Below are positions 37,098 to 45,669 of a DNA stretch of 64,000 nt, in pieces. The stretch spans positions 186,001 to 250,000 of the forward strand of contig JANSYA010000003.1 of NCBI GenBank assembly GCA_024742665.1, read 5' to 3'. The stretch comes from a bacterium (GTDB lineage Bacteria; Spirochaetota; Leptospiria; Leptospirales; Leptonemataceae). The number at the start of each line of letters is the position of its first letter. The first letter of the stretch is position 1. The notes below the pieces were generated by a model. That model was given only the letters and a program-made list of their open reading frames with translations, was not told where the DNA came from and did not search any database. The position numbers and the translations under genes are program-made.

Positions 37098-37881
37098 TCA
37101 TTCCGCCGCGCGCGCCGGGCCCGGAAAAAACATATTCGTCGTTTTCCGATAGGCCTTATAGCCCGGCCGCTTCTTGACTGAATAGTATTCGGAAGGTACG
37201 GCTCCCGTAAAGTACACGAGCGTCGTGTACATGATCCGCGATATAAACAGCAGACCGACTCCCAGACCGATCCAGACAAGCAGGTCCGCGGTTGGGTTTT
37301 CGCCGCGCGTTTCGAACAGAGACAAATATGCGGGAACCGAGGCTACAATCAAAGCGTTCCAGACCATCCACTCGAAAAAATAATTAGGATGCCGCGTACA
37401 CTTCCAGAGCCCAACGTTGCAGACGGCCTTGCGATCCCCCGCTTCGCGTGCGCGTCGCACGAATGCCTGCTTCTGCTTATCGGAGATCGTTTCGAGCGCA
37501 AAGGCCGCAAGCCACAGCGCCGCCCCGATGATTTCCAGCGGATGAATCGTCGGCGCCGAATAAAACGCGATCAATATGGCCGGCAACGCGAGAAACGATA
37601 CATTCGCCAGAGCCTGCAACAGAATGTCCACCTGCATCGCCAGAGGAATATTCGATTTCTTTTCGCGTCCCCAGCGGATGCGCTGGAATTTATAGCGGGG
37701 CAACTCCGTGTTGAATGCGCCCCGTACGAAAGGCCGGAATATGCACAACGAAAACGAAGAGCACCAGCTGCGCGACGCCGTTCACCAGAGTGAATTCGCG
37801 ATAGCTTTCGCTGAACACCAGCACGGCGATCATCGGGATAAATACGAACAGGGGACGCAGATAGTGCATGGCGAAATTCAC
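37098..37881 (-). pseudogene. DUF1295 membrane protein, split by a frameshift
   Basis: The N-terminal part starts at GTG 37881 with a strong AGGAGG (37892-37897) upstream. It encodes MNFAMHYLRPLFVFIPMIAV to about VHIPAFRTG before ending at 37690. The C-terminal 200 residues are in the +1 frame (AFNTELPRYKFQRIRWGREK to PGYKAYRKTTNMFFPGP, ending 37098) and contain the DUF1295 signature CNVGLWKCTRHPNYFFEWM. Neither half has a complete set of membrane helices. Removing one C from the CCCC run at 37720-37723 joins them into one protein of about 260 residues, a normal length for this steroid-reductase-like family. It may be a mutation, a sequencing error or, less likely, programmed frameshifting. 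Confidence 0.75.
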
Positions 37882-38189
37882 GCCGGATTTTCCTCCTGGT
37901 CCAGTGATTTTCCCTTCTCGCGCTTCCGGGGCCTGCGGCGGCAGGGACCCGCGCCCGGCCCCGGGGATTCAGTGGACCAGGAAAAGGCCGGGCCCGACTG
38001 AATCTGCGGGGGCGGTTCTGCCGATATTAACCCATACGCGCTCACGCCTTCGACCGGCCTGAATCGGGACTCACTTGACTTATTCACACCGGTTTATCAA
38101 TCGTTCTTACTGTAGTAAGGATCCATACCGGTCGTCCAACAGACCGGAGGGTGAGCGCCACCAGAGGGACGCACCCGGAGTATTCATTC
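37882..38189. other. intergenic region upstream of the DUF1538 gene
   Basis: About 308 bases between divergent genes. It holds GATTCAGT (37966-37973) and ACTGAATC (37997-38004) as arms of an inverted repeat in very GC-rich surroundings, an isolated TTGACT at 38075, and the CTTACT-GT-AGTAAG dyad nearer the gene. No gene is visible. Confidence 0.5.
38106..38119. promoter_or_regulatory. perfect dyad, candidate operator of the DUF1538-PII operon
   Basis: CTTACT and AGTAAG flank a GT centre, giving a perfect 14-base palindrome about 70 bases before the ATG. It has the size and symmetry of a repressor half-site pair. There is no other evidence for binding. Confidence 0.3.
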
Positions 38190-40334
38190 ATGGCTGAGAA
38201 AAAAGCAGGCAGTAAAATCAAAGTCAGTTTTGGACAGGCCCTGGGCCTGCTCGGTCCATATGTCCGGCAGCGCTTTATGGACCAGGTCAAAGCGGTCTGG
38301 CTGATCATTCTGTACCTGATCGTCTTCCAGACGGTCGTCCTGGGCATCCCGATCGCCGACGCCTCTGTGATCGCCGTTGGATTGTCGCTCGTGGTCTTCG
38401 GTCTGACCTTCTTTATGGAAGGATTGCTGCTGGGACTGATGCCCCTCGGAGAAGTGATCGGAGTCAAGCTGCCGCAAAAGTCGCCGGTATTCGTTATTTT
38501 AATCTTCGCCTTCATGGTCGGCATGGGCGCGACCTACGCCGAGCCGGCGATCGGGGTGCTCAAGCAGGCCGGATCGGCGGTCACGCCCTGGAATGCGCCT
38601 TTATTATTCTTATTGCTCAACAAACACGCGGGCACGCTGGTTCTGGGCGTCGGCATGGGCGTCGGTATCGCGGTGCTCTTCGGGGTTCTGCGCTTTCTCT
38701 ACAACTGGTCCCTCAAGCCTTTTATCTACACATTGATCTCCGGACTGCTCATTGTTTCAGTCTGGGGTTATTTCGATCCCAACATGCTGCATTTGACCGG
38801 CCTCGCCTGGGACTGCGGCGCGGTAACGACCGGCCCGGTAACGGTGCCCCTGGTTCTTGCGTTAGGCATCGGCATCTCGCGGGTCGTCGACTCCGGGGAT
38901 TCCGACTCGGCGGGTTTCGGGGTCGTAACGCTCGCATCGCTCTTTCCGATTATCACGGTGATGGGCCTGGGCATTTTCTTTCTCGGCAGCGTGCCCGCCC
39001 CGGCACCCGCCGCTCAGTTTCTGAACGCGGAAAATCGCACGCAGGCGGTCGGCCTCTTCGAAAGCGAAGAGCACATGCAGGCCTATGCTCTGAAGAATTC
39101 TTATTTTAATCTGGAAGGCAGCCCCGAGCAGCCGATCCAGGCCGTCTTCGACGGCGACGCGCAGCAAGTGGAAGCATTCATCACTCGCCTGAAAGACGAC
39201 GCGGCGCTGACGACCTCGGTGATGGGTTCGAGCGACAGCCTCGAACGCTGGGCGGCGCGCCAGGGCAACGAAGCTCAGCGACTGCTGGTCTTCGGCACGC
39301 CCGCAGCCGTAACCGCGGCGGCGACGACGTACGCCGGCTCCAGCGCGAAACCGAAGGGCGTGGTCGAACTCCTGACCGGCAATTTCCAGCTGGCGGTTCA
39401 GGCGATCCTGCCCCTGACGCTCTTTTTAATTCTCGTGCTGGTATTGATTATCCGCGAACGCCTGCCGCGTCCGGACGAAATCATGCTCGGCATCGTTTTC
39501 GCCATGCTCGGCATGGGCATCTTCAATATTGGCATCGAGCTGGGTCTGACCAAGCTGGGCAACCAGGTCGGCGGCAAGCTGCCGGCTTCGTTTACTTCGA
39601 TCGCGTTGCCGGAACGCACGCGCACGATCAATAACTTCGACGAAACGGTAGTTAAGACCGCCGTCACCGAAGAAGGCCAGCAGGAAGATTTCTTCTATAT
39701 TAAAGACGGCAACAACTACCAGGAAATCCCCTTCGAAGATTCGAACTACGACGGTTCGACGAAACAGTACAATTATACGCCGACTATCGGACCGCTCTTC
39801 GGCCGCGATAAAGGACTGACCGGCATTTTAGTCGTGCTGCTCTTCGCATTTATTATGGGCTACGGAGCGACCCTGGCGGAACCGGCCCTCAACGCTCTGG
39901 GCCTCACGGTCGAAGAGATTACGGTCGGAACATTTAAGAAATCGCTGCTGATGCAGGCGGTGGCCATCGGCGTGGGCGTCGGCATTATGCTCGGCGTCGC
40001 GAAGATCATCTGGAATATTCCACTCGTGTTCTTACTGGCGCCGCCGTACATCCTGCTCTTGTTTATCAGCTGGGCGTCGACGGAAGAATTCGTAAACATT
40101 GGCTGGGACAGCGCGGGCGTGACGACCGGTCCGATCACCGTGCCGCTCGTTCTCGCGATGGGTCTCGGCATCGGCGGTCAGATCGGCGTCGTCGAAGGCT
40201 TCGGCATTCTCTCGATGGCTTCGGTCTGTCCGATCCTTTCAGTCCTGCTGGTGGGCATGAGCGTCACCCGCAAACGCAAGGCGGCGCTGGCGAGCGCGGC
40301 CGGCGAAAACCAGGCACAACAGGTGGCGGCGTAA
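38190..40334 (+). CDS. DUF1538 integral membrane protein (two homologous halves)
   Basis: 714 residues from ATG 38190, with GGAG about 10 bases upstream; GTG 38151 is open but its own ribosome site is too close. The chain has two similar halves, each of about six membrane helices. FAFMVGMGATYAEPAIG and AVTTGPVTVPLVLALGIG in the first half match FAFIMGYGATLAEPALN and GVTTGPITVPLVLAMGLG in the second. A soluble stretch of about 100 residues sits between them. DUF1538 proteins are predicted transporters of unknown substrate, often found beside PII-like genes, as here (4-base gap). The twin motifs suggest a pore formed by inverted or tandem repeats. Confidence 0.92.
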   Translation: MAEKKAGSKIKVSFGQALGLLGPYVRQRFMDQVKAVWLIILYLIVFQTVVLGIPIADASVIAVGLSLVVFGLTFFMEGLLLGLMPLGEVIGVKLPQKSPVFVILIFAFMVGMGATYAEPAIGVLKQAGSAVTPWNAPLLFLLLNKHAGTLVLGVGMGVGIAVLFGVLRFLYNWSLKPFIYTLISGLLIVSVWGYFDPNMLHLTGLAWDCGAVTTGPVTVPLVLALGIGISRVVDSGDSDSAGFGVVTLASLFPIITVMGLGIFFLGSVPAPAPAAQFLNAENRTQAVGLFESEEHMQAYALKNSYFNLEGSPEQPIQAVFDGDAQQVEAFITRLKDDAALTTSVMGSSDSLERWAARQGNEAQRLLVFGTPAAVTAAATTYAGSSAKPKGVVELLTGNFQLAVQAILPLTLFLILVLVLIIRERLPRPDEIMLGIVFAMLGMGIFNIGIELGLTKLGNQVGGKLPASFTSIALPERTRTINNFDETVVKTAVTEEGQQEDFFYIKDGNNYQEIPFEDSNYDGSTKQYNYTPTIGPLFGRDKGLTGILVVLLFAFIMGYGATLAEPALNALGLTVEEITVGTFKKSLLMQAVAIGVGVGIMLGVAKIIWNIPLVFLLAPPYILLLFISWASTEEFVNIGWDSAGVTTGPITVPLVLAMGLGIGGQIGVVEGFGILSMASVCPILSVLLVGMSVTRKRKAALASAAGENQAQQVAA

Positions 40335-40338
40335 TCCT

Positions 40339-41460
40339 ATGAGTAAAGCATCCAGAATCACAGCGGTTATCAACCGGGGCACTCTATCTCAGGTGACCCA
40401 CGCCTTAAACGTTAACGGCGTCAAATCCATGCAGGTTACGGCGGGTCGTGCGCCGGCATTAGAAGAACCCCGCGGTTTGCGGGCGATCTTAAGCGCGGGC
40501 AATCCGACTCTGGCGAGCGATCCCGTGGACATCGTTACGTTCCTGGTCGCGGCGGAGCGCGAAGATCAGATGCTCAGTCTGATCGCCGAAGTCGCGCGAT
40601 TGGATATGCCCGGCATGGGTTCGGTCTTCAGCGAAGAGGTCAGCCTGATCGATTCGCACAAACTGTGCGGCCTGAACGAAGTGCCCTCGGCGTTTCTGGC
40701 GAAACCCGAAAATCTGTACTCGGAGCTGATCGGCGTCGGCTGCATCGTTCAGCGCGGTCAGGGCGACGCGATTGCGAGAGTCGTACTTGAATCCGGCGCC
40801 ACCGTTCCCGTGATTACCTACGGCGACGGCACGGGCGTGCGCGATAAGCTGGGGATCTTACGCATTACGGTTCCCGCCGAAAAAGAAGTTCTGAACCTGG
40901 TGGTCAGCCGCTACGACGCCGAAGAGGTCATGGAACTAATGATCGCCGCCGGTAAATTAGACCAGCCGGGCCGGGGTTTCATTTATACGCATCCGGTTAA
41001 GCAGGGTATCATCAACAACCGCATCACCCGCGGATCCTCCGGCCACGCGGCCAGTATGGAGCAGATCATCTCCGCGCTGGACGGCGTCAAAGGCGGCATC
41101 GAATGGCGTCGCCGGGCCGGCGCGGATTCCAAAGCCAACCAGCGCCAGTTTCTCGGAGGCATGGTCAATCTCAGTTTGATCTGCAACGAAGGCCGCGCCA
41201 CGGACCTGGTCAAAGCGGCCATGGAAGTCGGAGCGCCGGGCGCGACCATCAGCAAGATGAAGAGCGTCGTGCCCAGGGAACAGGAAGGCAAACACGTATC
41301 GCCCGCCCGGGAAATCGCCGTTTTGATTATCGGCGAAAAGCAAAAGGACGACGTGCTCGAAGCCATCCGTAAGGCCGGCGCATTTAAAGAGCAAAGCCAG
41401 GGCGAGATTGTCGCCTGCGGCGTGCCTCGCGCCTTCACCTATCTGGCGCCGCAAAATTAG
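40339..41460 (+). CDS. protein of three tandem PII-like domains
   Basis: 373 residues that break into three units of PII (GlnB/GlnK) type. Unit 1: about residues 3-105, ITAVINRGTLSQVTHALN to SVFSEEVSLI. Unit 2: about 125-235, GCIVQRGQGDAIARVVLES to GRGFIYTHPVKQGI. Unit 3: about 272-370, LSLICNEGRATDLVKAAMEVG to ACGVPRAFTYL. Unit 2 keeps the GRGFIY strand typical of PII C-termini. Ordinary PII proteins are homotrimers of 110-residue chains that bind ATP, ADP and 2-oxoglutarate and gate a transporter through the T-loop. Here one chain may form the whole trimer. It lies 4 bases after the DUF1538 gene and is surely co-expressed. An intrinsic terminator follows. Confidence 0.85.
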   Translation: MSKASRITAVINRGTLSQVTHALNVNGVKSMQVTAGRAPALEEPRGLRAILSAGNPTLASDPVDIVTFLVAAEREDQMLSLIAEVARLDMPGMGSVFSEEVSLIDSHKLCGLNEVPSAFLAKPENLYSELIGVGCIVQRGQGDAIARVVLESGATVPVITYGDGTGVRDKLGILRITVPAEKEVLNLVVSRYDAEEVMELMIAAGKLDQPGRGFIYTHPVKQGIINNRITRGSSGHAASMEQIISALDGVKGGIEWRRRAGADSKANQRQFLGGMVNLSLICNEGRATDLVKAAMEVGAPGATISKMKSVVPREQEGKHVSPAREIAVLIIGEKQKDDVLEAIRKAGAFKEQSQGEIVACGVPRAFTYLAPQN

Positions 41461-41485
41461 AACGGCGCTCAAGGCGGTCTAATCG

Positions 41486-41511
41486 CCGGGCAACACCCTC
41501 GCCCGGTTTTT
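41486..41511 (+). terminator. rho-independent terminator of the DUF1538-PII operon
   Basis: CCGGGC (41486-41491) pairs with GCCCGG (41501-41506) around a 9-base loop, directly followed by TTTTT (41507-41511). It lies 25 bases after the stop codon, separating this operon from the channel gene. Confidence 0.85.
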
Positions 41512-41589
41512 GTCGGACCACGCCCCGCCCCGGCACATCCCCTGGAAAAACCGGTTGAAGCGGAAGGTCAGCCGGGGAAGCTGTGGCCA

Positions 41590-42945
41590 ATGCTCGATCC
41601 GAATAATACGTACGTTCGAATCTTTCATTATTCGATCCACCTGCTCGTCGTCTATTCCGCCATTGAAGTGCCCCTGCGCTTCGCCCTGGACTATGAGGTG
41701 ACCCCCTGGCTGCTGGCCATGGACATCGTGGTGATCTCTCTTTTCGCCGTGGACATCGTCGTGAATTTCAACACGGCTCTGATGCATCGGGGCGAGCTCT
41801 GCAAAGATCCGAAAGTCGTGCGCAGTAAATACCTGCGCGGCTGGTTCGGAATCGACCTGCTCGCGACCATTCCTTTTGAATTGATCGCAACCGGCCTCTT
41901 CTCGGAAACGCATCGCGTGATTCGCATCATCCGCCTCCTGCGATTGTCGCGCTTACTCAAACTAGTGCGCTTCAACAAAATCTCCCGGGACTGGCACACG
42001 AACCGCGTCCTGAATCAGAGCGTGGTCCGACTGGTGTTCTTTTCGTTCTGGATTACGCTCAGCGCCCACTGGCTGGCCTGCGGCTGGATCCTGCTGGGCG
42101 GCGTAAGCGCTGCGGAGCACGTCGGCCGCGAATATCTGAGCGCGCTGTACTGGGCCGTTACGACTCTGACGACCGTCGGCTACGGCGACATCACGCCGAT
42201 TACAGTTCCGCAGACGATCTATACGATGGTCGTGATGTTATTCGGCGTGGCGGTTTATGGTTACGTCATTGGTAATATCTCCACGCTGCTGGTGAACACC
42301 GACGAAGCGAAGGCCCGCTACGTCAGCAAGATCGAAGAGCTGAACGCCTTTTTCACCGACAAGTGCCTGCCCTACGAACTTCAGGAGAAAATTCGCGATT
42401 ATTATAATCACCTCTGGCAGAGCAGCCTGGGCCATGACGAAAACCAGATTCTCAGCGATCTACCGCCGACGCTGCGAACCGAAGTCGCCCTGTTTTTAAA
42501 CCGCGACATTATCCAGATGGTGCCGCTCTTTCGCAACGCCCACGAGGATTTCGTGCGCGAGCTGGCTTCGCACTTGCGGCCGGCGCTCTTTATGCCCGGC
42601 GATTTAATCATTCACAAAGGCGAAACAGGCGATCAGATGTACTTTATCAGTCGCGGCACGGCCGAGCTGCTCGACGACGAAAACCATCCTCTGGCGACCT
42701 TTACCGACGGCAGCTTCTTCGGCGAAATGGCCTTGATTCTGAGCCAGCCCCGCACCGCGAATATTCGCGCCGTCGAATACTGTGACGTGTACATTCTGCG
42801 CAAAAATACTTTCGAAAAGCTACTCGATAAATTCCCCGATTTTCGCGAAGAGATTAACAAGATCCTGGAAGCTCGTCGCCAGGCTCTGCCGGGCATGCAG
42901 GAAAAAGCGGATCGCGAAAAATCGGAAGCAGCTCGCAACGAATAA
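41590..42945 (+). CDS. cyclic-nucleotide-gated, voltage-sensor K+ channel (SthK/LliK-like)
   Basis: 451 residues with six membrane helices. S4 carries a basic residue at every third position (Arg109, 112, 115, 118, 121, Lys124, Arg127). The selectivity filter is TVGYGD at 195-200, which predicts K+ selectivity. A C-linker follows, then a cyclic-nucleotide-binding domain (about 320-435) with FFGEMALILSQPRTANIRA, where Glu and Arg contact the ribose and phosphate. This is the architecture of the spirochaete channels SthK and LliK, which open on cAMP. Acidic tail at the C-terminus. It is a single gene, but two class III cyclases are within 18 kb. Confidence 0.95.
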   Translation: MLDPNNTYVRIFHYSIHLLVVYSAIEVPLRFALDYEVTPWLLAMDIVVISLFAVDIVVNFNTALMHRGELCKDPKVVRSKYLRGWFGIDLLATIPFELIATGLFSETHRVIRIIRLLRLSRLLKLVRFNKISRDWHTNRVLNQSVVRLVFFSFWITLSAHWLACGWILLGGVSAAEHVGREYLSALYWAVTTLTTVGYGDITPITVPQTIYTMVVMLFGVAVYGYVIGNISTLLVNTDEAKARYVSKIEELNAFFTDKCLPYELQEKIRDYYNHLWQSSLGHDENQILSDLPPTLRTEVALFLNRDIIQMVPLFRNAHEDFVRELASHLRPALFMPGDLIIHKGETGDQMYFISRGTAELLDDENHPLATFTDGSFFGEMALILSQPRTANIRAVEYCDVYILRKNTFEKLLDKFPDFREEINKILEARRQALPGMQEKADREKSEAARNE

Positions 42946-43067
42946 TACAGCCGGAGCGAAACCGCTTCCAGAGCCTTTCGCAACAATCTACAATTCCCCG
43001 CCAACAATCTACAAGAACCGGGGCCCGCTTCGGTGTATCCTTTCTGTATCAAACGGGAGGATATACC

Positions 43068-44117
43068 ATGAAATCTACACGACAAGCCCCGCCCGGGAAA
43101 GATCGCGGCCTGCGCCGCGGCTTCGCAATGCTGGCGACGCTCTCCATCTTCGCCCTGTCCGCCGGCGCCTGCGATAAAACGAATCCGCCGCAGCCCGGCG
43201 AAATACGCACAGTTAAATTTAAGAGCGAAGGCGCCACGCTGGTGGGCAATCTGCACTATCCCGCGAACTATCGGCCGGGCGAACGTTATCCGGCAATCAT
43301 CGTTACCGGGAGCTGGACGACGGTGAAAGAACAGATGCCGGCTTTATACGCGCAGAAATTCGCGCGGGAAAAAGATTTGATCGCCCTGACCTTCGACTTC
43401 CGCAACTACGGCGCAAGCGAAGGCGAGCCGCGCTTTTACGAATCCCCCCGCCTCAAAATCGAAGACATTCAAAACGCGGCGGCCTATCTGGCATCGGTCA
43501 ACGCCGTCGATCCCAAACGAGTCGGCGGATTCGCGGTGTGCGCGAGCGCAGGCTATCTGCTGGAAGCGGCCGCGGCCGCCCCGGAGCGGATCCAGGCGAT
43601 CGCTACGGCGGCGAGCTGGCTGCACGACGCCGAAGCCGTGAAACTCTTTTACGGCGGCGAAGCGGGCGTGCAAAAACGAATCGCCGCCGCCCGTCAGGCG
43701 AAGGCGAAGTACGAAGCAAGCGGCGAAGTCGAATACATTCCCACGATCAGCGCGAGCGACGAAAGCGCGGCCATGTACGGGCCATTCGACTACTACTTGA
43801 ATCCCGAGCGCGGTGCGATCGCGGAATGGAGCGCCGATAAATTCGCCGTCATGAGCTGGGAAGACTGGCTGAGCTACGACCCGATGCCTTCCGCCCGGCG
43901 TCTGCAAACGCCGGTGCTGATGATTCACTCCGACGGCGCGGTCCTGCCAGACTACGCGAAAAAATATTTCGCCGCCATTCAAAGCGATCACAAGAAACTG
44001 CACTGGATCTCCAGCGGCGCGCAACCGCCTTTCGAACAGTTCGATTTCTATGACGATCCGCAAAAGACGCAGCTATCCGTAGATCTGGCCGCGGATTGGT
44101 TTGCGATTCATCTGTGA
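43068..44117 (+). CDS. alpha/beta-hydrolase lipoprotein
   Basis: 349 residues, with GGGAGGAT about 7 bases before the ATG. The signal segment ends LSAGAC, a lipobox-like site with Cys at about 35. The mature part is an alpha/beta hydrolase: YPAIIVTGSWTTVKEQMP, FDFRNYGASEG, and the nucleophile elbow FAVCASAGYLLEA, where the usual first Gly of GxSxG is Cys, as in one branch of dienelactone-hydrolase-like proteins. A late MIHSDGAVLP supplies the acid. It is likely an envelope esterase or peptidase-like enzyme; substrate unknown. Confidence 0.87.
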   Translation: MKSTRQAPPGKDRGLRRGFAMLATLSIFALSAGACDKTNPPQPGEIRTVKFKSEGATLVGNLHYPANYRPGERYPAIIVTGSWTTVKEQMPALYAQKFAREKDLIALTFDFRNYGASEGEPRFYESPRLKIEDIQNAAAYLASVNAVDPKRVGGFAVCASAGYLLEAAAAAPERIQAIATAASWLHDAEAVKLFYGGEAGVQKRIAAARQAKAKYEASGEVEYIPTISASDESAAMYGPFDYYLNPERGAIAEWSADKFAVMSWEDWLSYDPMPSARRLQTPVLMIHSDGAVLPDYAKKYFAAIQSDHKKLHWISSGAQPPFEQFDFYDDPQKTQLSVDLAADWFAIHL

Positions 44118-44180
44118 AAGCGCGGCAGCTCAGGAAACTCAGGCCGCTCGCGTGCGCGCTTGCATTCGATGAAACGCGCA

Positions 44181-45125
44181 TCAGCTTCGCTTCCGGTAAT
44201 TCCCTGGCGATTCGCCGAAGTGCGTCTTAAACACGCGAGAAAAGTGGCTCTGATCCCCGTATCCCAGGCTCAGAGCCACTGTCGCCAGGCTTGACGAGCC
44301 TTCGCGCAGCAGGGCGCTCGCGCGTTCCATCTTAATGCGCGTGAGGTACTGGTGGGGAGTTACGCCGGCTGCTTTTTTAAACTCGCGTAAGAAATAAAAC
44401 TTACTCATATTTAACTCGGCCGCCAGATCATCGACCGTAATCACTTCTTCCAGATTCTCAAGAATAAAGCTTTCGATCGCTTCGATCGCCTCGGGTTTAA
44501 TTCTCGAATTCGCGCCGCCGCTCGGCGGAGCGCCTTCCGGAGAGCCCGCCTTCGAACCCGGGTTTCGATCGCGATAATTCGAGTATGTGTTGACGAAGTA
44601 TTCGCTGAGAGTCGCCAGCAAATTTCGAATATAGCGTAGACCGTTCGCGCCGCCGCTCAGGGCTTCGTAATAAAACAGCTCGATAAAGTTTTTCAAGAGC
44701 GGGTCTTCGACGTTATAGTTGTTCAAAAACTGCAAACTCTCTCGACGAGCCGGCGGCAATGCATCGGGATGCGCGCTTAAGAATATATCCGCCTCGATCG
44801 CCAGGATCGTAAAAAAACAGGGCTGGTCGATCTTATGCGTAAAGGGCGTATCCGGCGGATTGATCCATATGTCCCCCGGATTGGTCTTCAGCGGCTGCAG
44901 CTCGCCCCCGTGGTGCGCCTCCCAGCGCAGATCCTGTTCGAGCGCGAGGGCGAAATAAAAATAGGGCGTGATAACGTTCGTCGGATAAAAGTGAGGCGAC
45001 CAACCCTTCTCCAGAATGATTCCCTGCCAGCCGCTGGCCGCGCCGGACACCTCAATCTCCAGCGGTTGCCCGCAATCGGAAAGCCGGCGGCTGTCCGCGT
45101 CATAAAATAAAAGCTCCGATTTCAC
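44181..45125 (-). CDS. AraC-family transcriptional regulator
   Basis: 314 residues. The N-terminal 160 residues form a cupin-like sensor (YFYFALALEQDLRWEAHHGGEL, GDIWINPPDTPFTHKID). A variable Gly/Pro/Ser-rich linker follows, then the AraC double helix-turn-helix (ITVDDLAAELNMSKFYFLREF, GYGDQSHFSRVFKTHFGESP). The GTG start overlaps the stop of the upstream metallopeptidase-like gene as GTGA, so the two are translated together. The regulator may control that gene. Confidence 0.9.
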   Translation of the reverse strand: MKSELLFYDADSRRLSDCGQPLEIEVSGAASGWQGIILEKGWSPHFYPTNVITPYFYFALALEQDLRWEAHHGGELQPLKTNPGDIWINPPDTPFTHKIDQPCFFTILAIEADIFLSAHPDALPPARRESLQFLNNYNVEDPLLKNFIELFYYEALSGGANGLRYIRNLLATLSEYFVNTYSNYRDRNPGSKAGSPEGAPPSGGANSRIKPEAIEAIESFILENLEEVITVDDLAAELNMSKFYFLREFKKAAGVTPHQYLTRIKMERASALLREGSSSLATVALSLGYGDQSHFSRVFKTHFGESPGNYRKRS

Positions 45126-45652
45126 GCCCGCCCTACCGACAGCCTTTCGCCGATGACTCCTTCATAGGCCGTAACATCGTGACCCAGTTTTTTTAGCATA
45201 TAATAATCCTGGACCAGGCGCCCCTGTTGTTCGTAGCGATAGTCCAGCAATGCCTTCGCTGGATTCGCGGCGAGATCGTAATCGTACACGCGGCCCCAAT
45301 GCGAAATATGTTCGAAGCCCGCCTTCAGCCAGTGGTAGCGCGGCAAATTCTGAAACTGCCAGACGTGCACCAGCTCGTGCATCAAAAGGGCGCGCAGCGA
45401 CAGGCGTACGTCCGGAGCCGCGAAATCAGAGCTGTAGGTGCTCGCATTAAAATAGATCGTATTATTAATCACGACCGCGCCGGCGTTGAGCGAAAGCAAA
45501 CCGCCGCCCTGCAAGCGGATCGCCGCGTAGTCCAACGACGATGCAAAGACTTCGCGCGCTAATTCGATTTCGCCGACGCTCAGCGGCCGCCGTTCTCGAA
45601 ACCAAAGCGCCGAAAGCCGGCTGCGTCCAGTCTGACGATCCCTGGCATTCAT
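45122..45652 (-). CDS. zincin-like protein with HExxH motif
   Basis: 176 residues. LLMHELVHVWQFQ holds HELVH at residues 92-96, the zinc-binding and catalytic motif of metallopeptidases. Upstream are LSVGEIELAREVFASSLDY and INNTIYFNASTYSS, as in the DUF4157-like or Vgr-related zincins. No signal peptide is visible, so it may be cytoplasmic or delivered by another route. It is shorter than most proteases and the third zinc ligand is not obvious. It is coupled to the AraC gene by a 4-base overlap. Confidence 0.75.
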   Translation of the reverse strand: MNARDRQTGRSRLSALWFRERRPLSVGEIELAREVFASSLDYAAIRLQGGGLLSLNAGAVVINNTIYFNASTYSSDFAAPDVRLSLRALLMHELVHVWQFQNLPRYHWLKAGFEHISHWGRVYDYDLAANPAKALLDYRYEQQGRLVQDYYMLKKLGHDVTAYEGVIGERLSVGRA

Positions 45653-45669
45653 ATCAGGTGGAACTCGAC

